7,057 bases of DNA. It comes from Armatimonadota bacterium. GTDB taxonomy: Bacteria; Armatimonadota; Fimbriimonadia; Fimbriimonadales; Fimbriimonadaceae. How positions within the stretch are numbered: position 1 is the stretch's first letter; each line of letters starts with the position of its first letter. The DNA is taken from the NCBI GenBank assembly GCA_023392285.1, contig JAEVZK010000097.1, positions 1 through 7,057 of the forward strand, given 5' to 3'. Below are positions 6,241-7,057 of this stretch, in pieces. The notes beneath the pieces were generated by a model that was given only the letters and a program-made list of their open reading frames with translations, did not search any database and was not told the origin of the DNA. A program made the translations under genes and the position numbers.

Positions 6241-6448
6241 ATGAAGTTAGCTGTCCTGGCGGTCTTATTGCGGGTGTCGGTGCCTTGTGCCGAGGCAATT
6301 TAGTAGCTACCCGATATTGCCGGTGAGCGGCGAAGAACTTCATCGGCTGAACATGCTGGAAGACGGTCCGCCGTTCCTGGTCCAAACAAAGGAGGGCAAG
6401 ATCGTATCGAGCGGGACTGCCCTTCAGTTTCAGGAGGTCAAATCATGA
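6241..6448 (+). pseudogene. short exported-protein gene, apparently frameshifted; leaderless start
   Basis: The ATG at 6241 coincides with the predicted transcript start and opens a frame (MKLAVLAVLL... ending CAEAI) of 20 codons, which looks like a signal peptide with an AEA cleavage site and stops at TAG 6301-6303. The +1 frame is open from 6251 to a TGA at 6446-6448 and reads protein-like after the break ('FSSYPILPVSGEELHRL', 'DGPPFLVQTKEGKIV'). Deleting one base around 6296-6300 joins the two into a 68-residue exported protein whose stop overlaps the prepilin-like ATG as ATGA. Alternatives are that the 3' part is a separate 41-codon ORF from GTG 6323 (no ribosome binding site), or that the whole stretch is non-coding leader. 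I recognise no family. The frameshift may be real, a sequencing error, or a recoding site. Confidence 0.4.
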
Positions 6449-7023
6449 AAAGTAAATCGAGGGCGTTCACCCTCGTCGAAATCCTCATTGCCATCAGCAT
6501 TGTGGCGATCCTCATCGCGACTCTTGTCTTTCTGCTCTCTCCCGCAGTGAAGAAGAAAAGCTGGGAAGCCATCATCACTGGAAAGCTGAAAAGCGTGAGC
6601 GCCGCCATCGCCCTTTATCGCGGCGATAACGACGACAAATTTCCACTAAGTCCGAGAACAATCAAACCGGATTCGATGTGGCAAGTTGAAGGGTTTCCCA
6701 AGAACTCCTCGGTGCTCGGCCCGGCCACCACCAATCCCGAGTTAAACTACAGGATGGGTTGGAGGCGGCAGAGGTTCAACGAAATCGCCATGGTTAAGAT
6801 CGACCCGGAATCGGATGCCATCGTCAAAGCCTTAATGCTTACCCGTAAATACAGCGGGAAGAAGAAGCTTTACTGGCTCCGACCAGATGGAAGTCATCGC
6901 GACTATTACGAGCCGGACGAACGATGCCTGGGCGTGCGGGCCGATGGCAGCGTATCCTGGTTCCCGTGGTGGGAACAGGCGGACACAGAATTTGCCATGC
7001 GAAACCACTTATTGGGGAAATAA
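6445..7023 (+). CDS. prepilin-like protein with N-terminal methylation motif
   Basis: 192-residue type IV pilin/type II secretion pseudopilin-like protein. The short basic leader MKSKSRA precedes FTLVEILIAISIVAIL, the class III prepilin signal; prepilin peptidase should cut after Ala7 (Ala in place of the usual Gly) and methylate Phe8, and Glu12 is the +5 Glu used in assembly. One hydrophobic helix spans about 8-33. The remaining globular domain has 'AAIALYRGDNDDKFPLSP' (53-70) and ends 'CLGVRADGSVSWFPWW' (161-176). This recalls the 'DG.V.W' C-terminal motif of prepilin-like proteins that are numerous in Armatimonadota and Planctomycetes. The ATG has a perfect AGGAGGT at 6432-6438 and overlaps the TGA of the preceding small ORF. 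The next gene starts 2 bases after its stop. Its role in a pilus, secretion system or surface structure is not fixed by the sequence. Confidence 0.88.
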   Translation: MKSKSRAFTLVEILIAISIVAILIATLVFLLSPAVKKKSWEAIITGKLKSVSAAIALYRGDNDDKFPLSPRTIKPDSMWQVEGFPKNSSVLGPATTNPELNYRMGWRRQRFNEIAMVKIDPESDAIVKALMLTRKYSGKKKLYWLRPDGSHRDYYEPDERCLGVRADGSVSWFPWWEQADTEFAMRNHLLGK

Positions 7024-7025
7024 TT

Positions 7026-7057
7026 ATGAAAATTAAGAAGCACCTGGCGGGAACCGG
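7026..7057 (+). CDS. start of a further gene, truncated by window end
   Basis: An ATG lies 2 bases after the prepilin-like stop codon, with GGGGA seven bases upstream as ribosome binding site. Ten codons are visible (MKIKKHLAGT), a basic N-terminus compatible with a signal peptide or another prepilin leader. The tight spacing indicates co-transcription with the prepilin-like gene. Too short to identify. Confidence 0.6.
   Translation, partial: MKIKKHLAGT

Noticed and set aside
6241..6444. Leu/Val-rich leader peptide of an attenuator
   Set aside because: The 20-codon peptide is rich in Leu, Val and Ala, but no terminator hairpin with U-tract follows and the downstream gene is not for amino-acid synthesis. 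A signal peptide explains it better.

Overview
This is an ordinary bacterial chromosomal window of moderately high GC content. It carries tightly packed housekeeping and envelope genes, and no phage, transposon, CRISPR or tRNA/rRNA signature that I can see. The gene style (lipoprotein cyclophilin, secreted M14 and M28 peptidases, several TTG/GTG starts, a stand-alone prepilin-like protein with a C-terminal 'ADGSV.WF' motif, a UbiA-like prenyltransferase of the non-ubiquinone type) suggests a Gram-negative-type, non-proteobacterial lineage. My first guess is Armatimonadota (Fimbriimonadia-like) and my second Acidobacteriota. This is a judgement from remembered family flavour, not from any search.

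Layout. Positions 2-1339 (+) hold the 3' part of a zinc carboxypeptidase (M14) gene whose start lies outside the window. It converges on a minus-strand cluster, and the two end genes share a palindromic CTAG that gives each its TAG stop. Read in transcription order, the minus-strand cluster is: mscL (4778-4353), a beta-rich hypothetical protein (4279-3800), a lipoprotein cyclophilin-type peptidylprolyl isomerase (3762-3037), a small lipoprotein of unknown function (3011-2514), and an M28 zinc aminopeptidase-like enzyme (2517-1336). The last two overlap by ATGA. The last four genes have gaps of 37, 25 and -4 bases and look like one operon. Most of its products appear to be exported, which suggests envelope protein folding and peptide turnover. 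Upstream of mscL are two adjacent perfect hairpins (4798-4850), then a 94-codon minus-strand gene (5142-4858) with a conserved 'HVRNAL..F' motif. This gene is divergent from a UbiA-family prenyltransferase gene (5231-6124, +), probably for menaquinone synthesis.

The right end is the most interesting part. A near-consensus sigma-70 promoter (6206-6234) is placed so that transcription should begin on the A of an ATG at 6241, giving a leaderless message. That frame encodes a signal-peptide-like 20-mer and stops. The +1 frame then stays open and ends in an ATGA overlap with a prepilin-like gene (6445-7023) that has a perfect AGGAGGT ribosome binding site. Removing one base near 6296-6300 would give a clean 68-residue exported protein. 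This is either a frameshifted small gene, a sequence error, or a recoding site. A further gene begins at 7026 and runs off the window.

I found no convincing previously undescribed multi-gene system. The leaderless small ORF with its prepilin-like neighbours is the best candidate for a second look.
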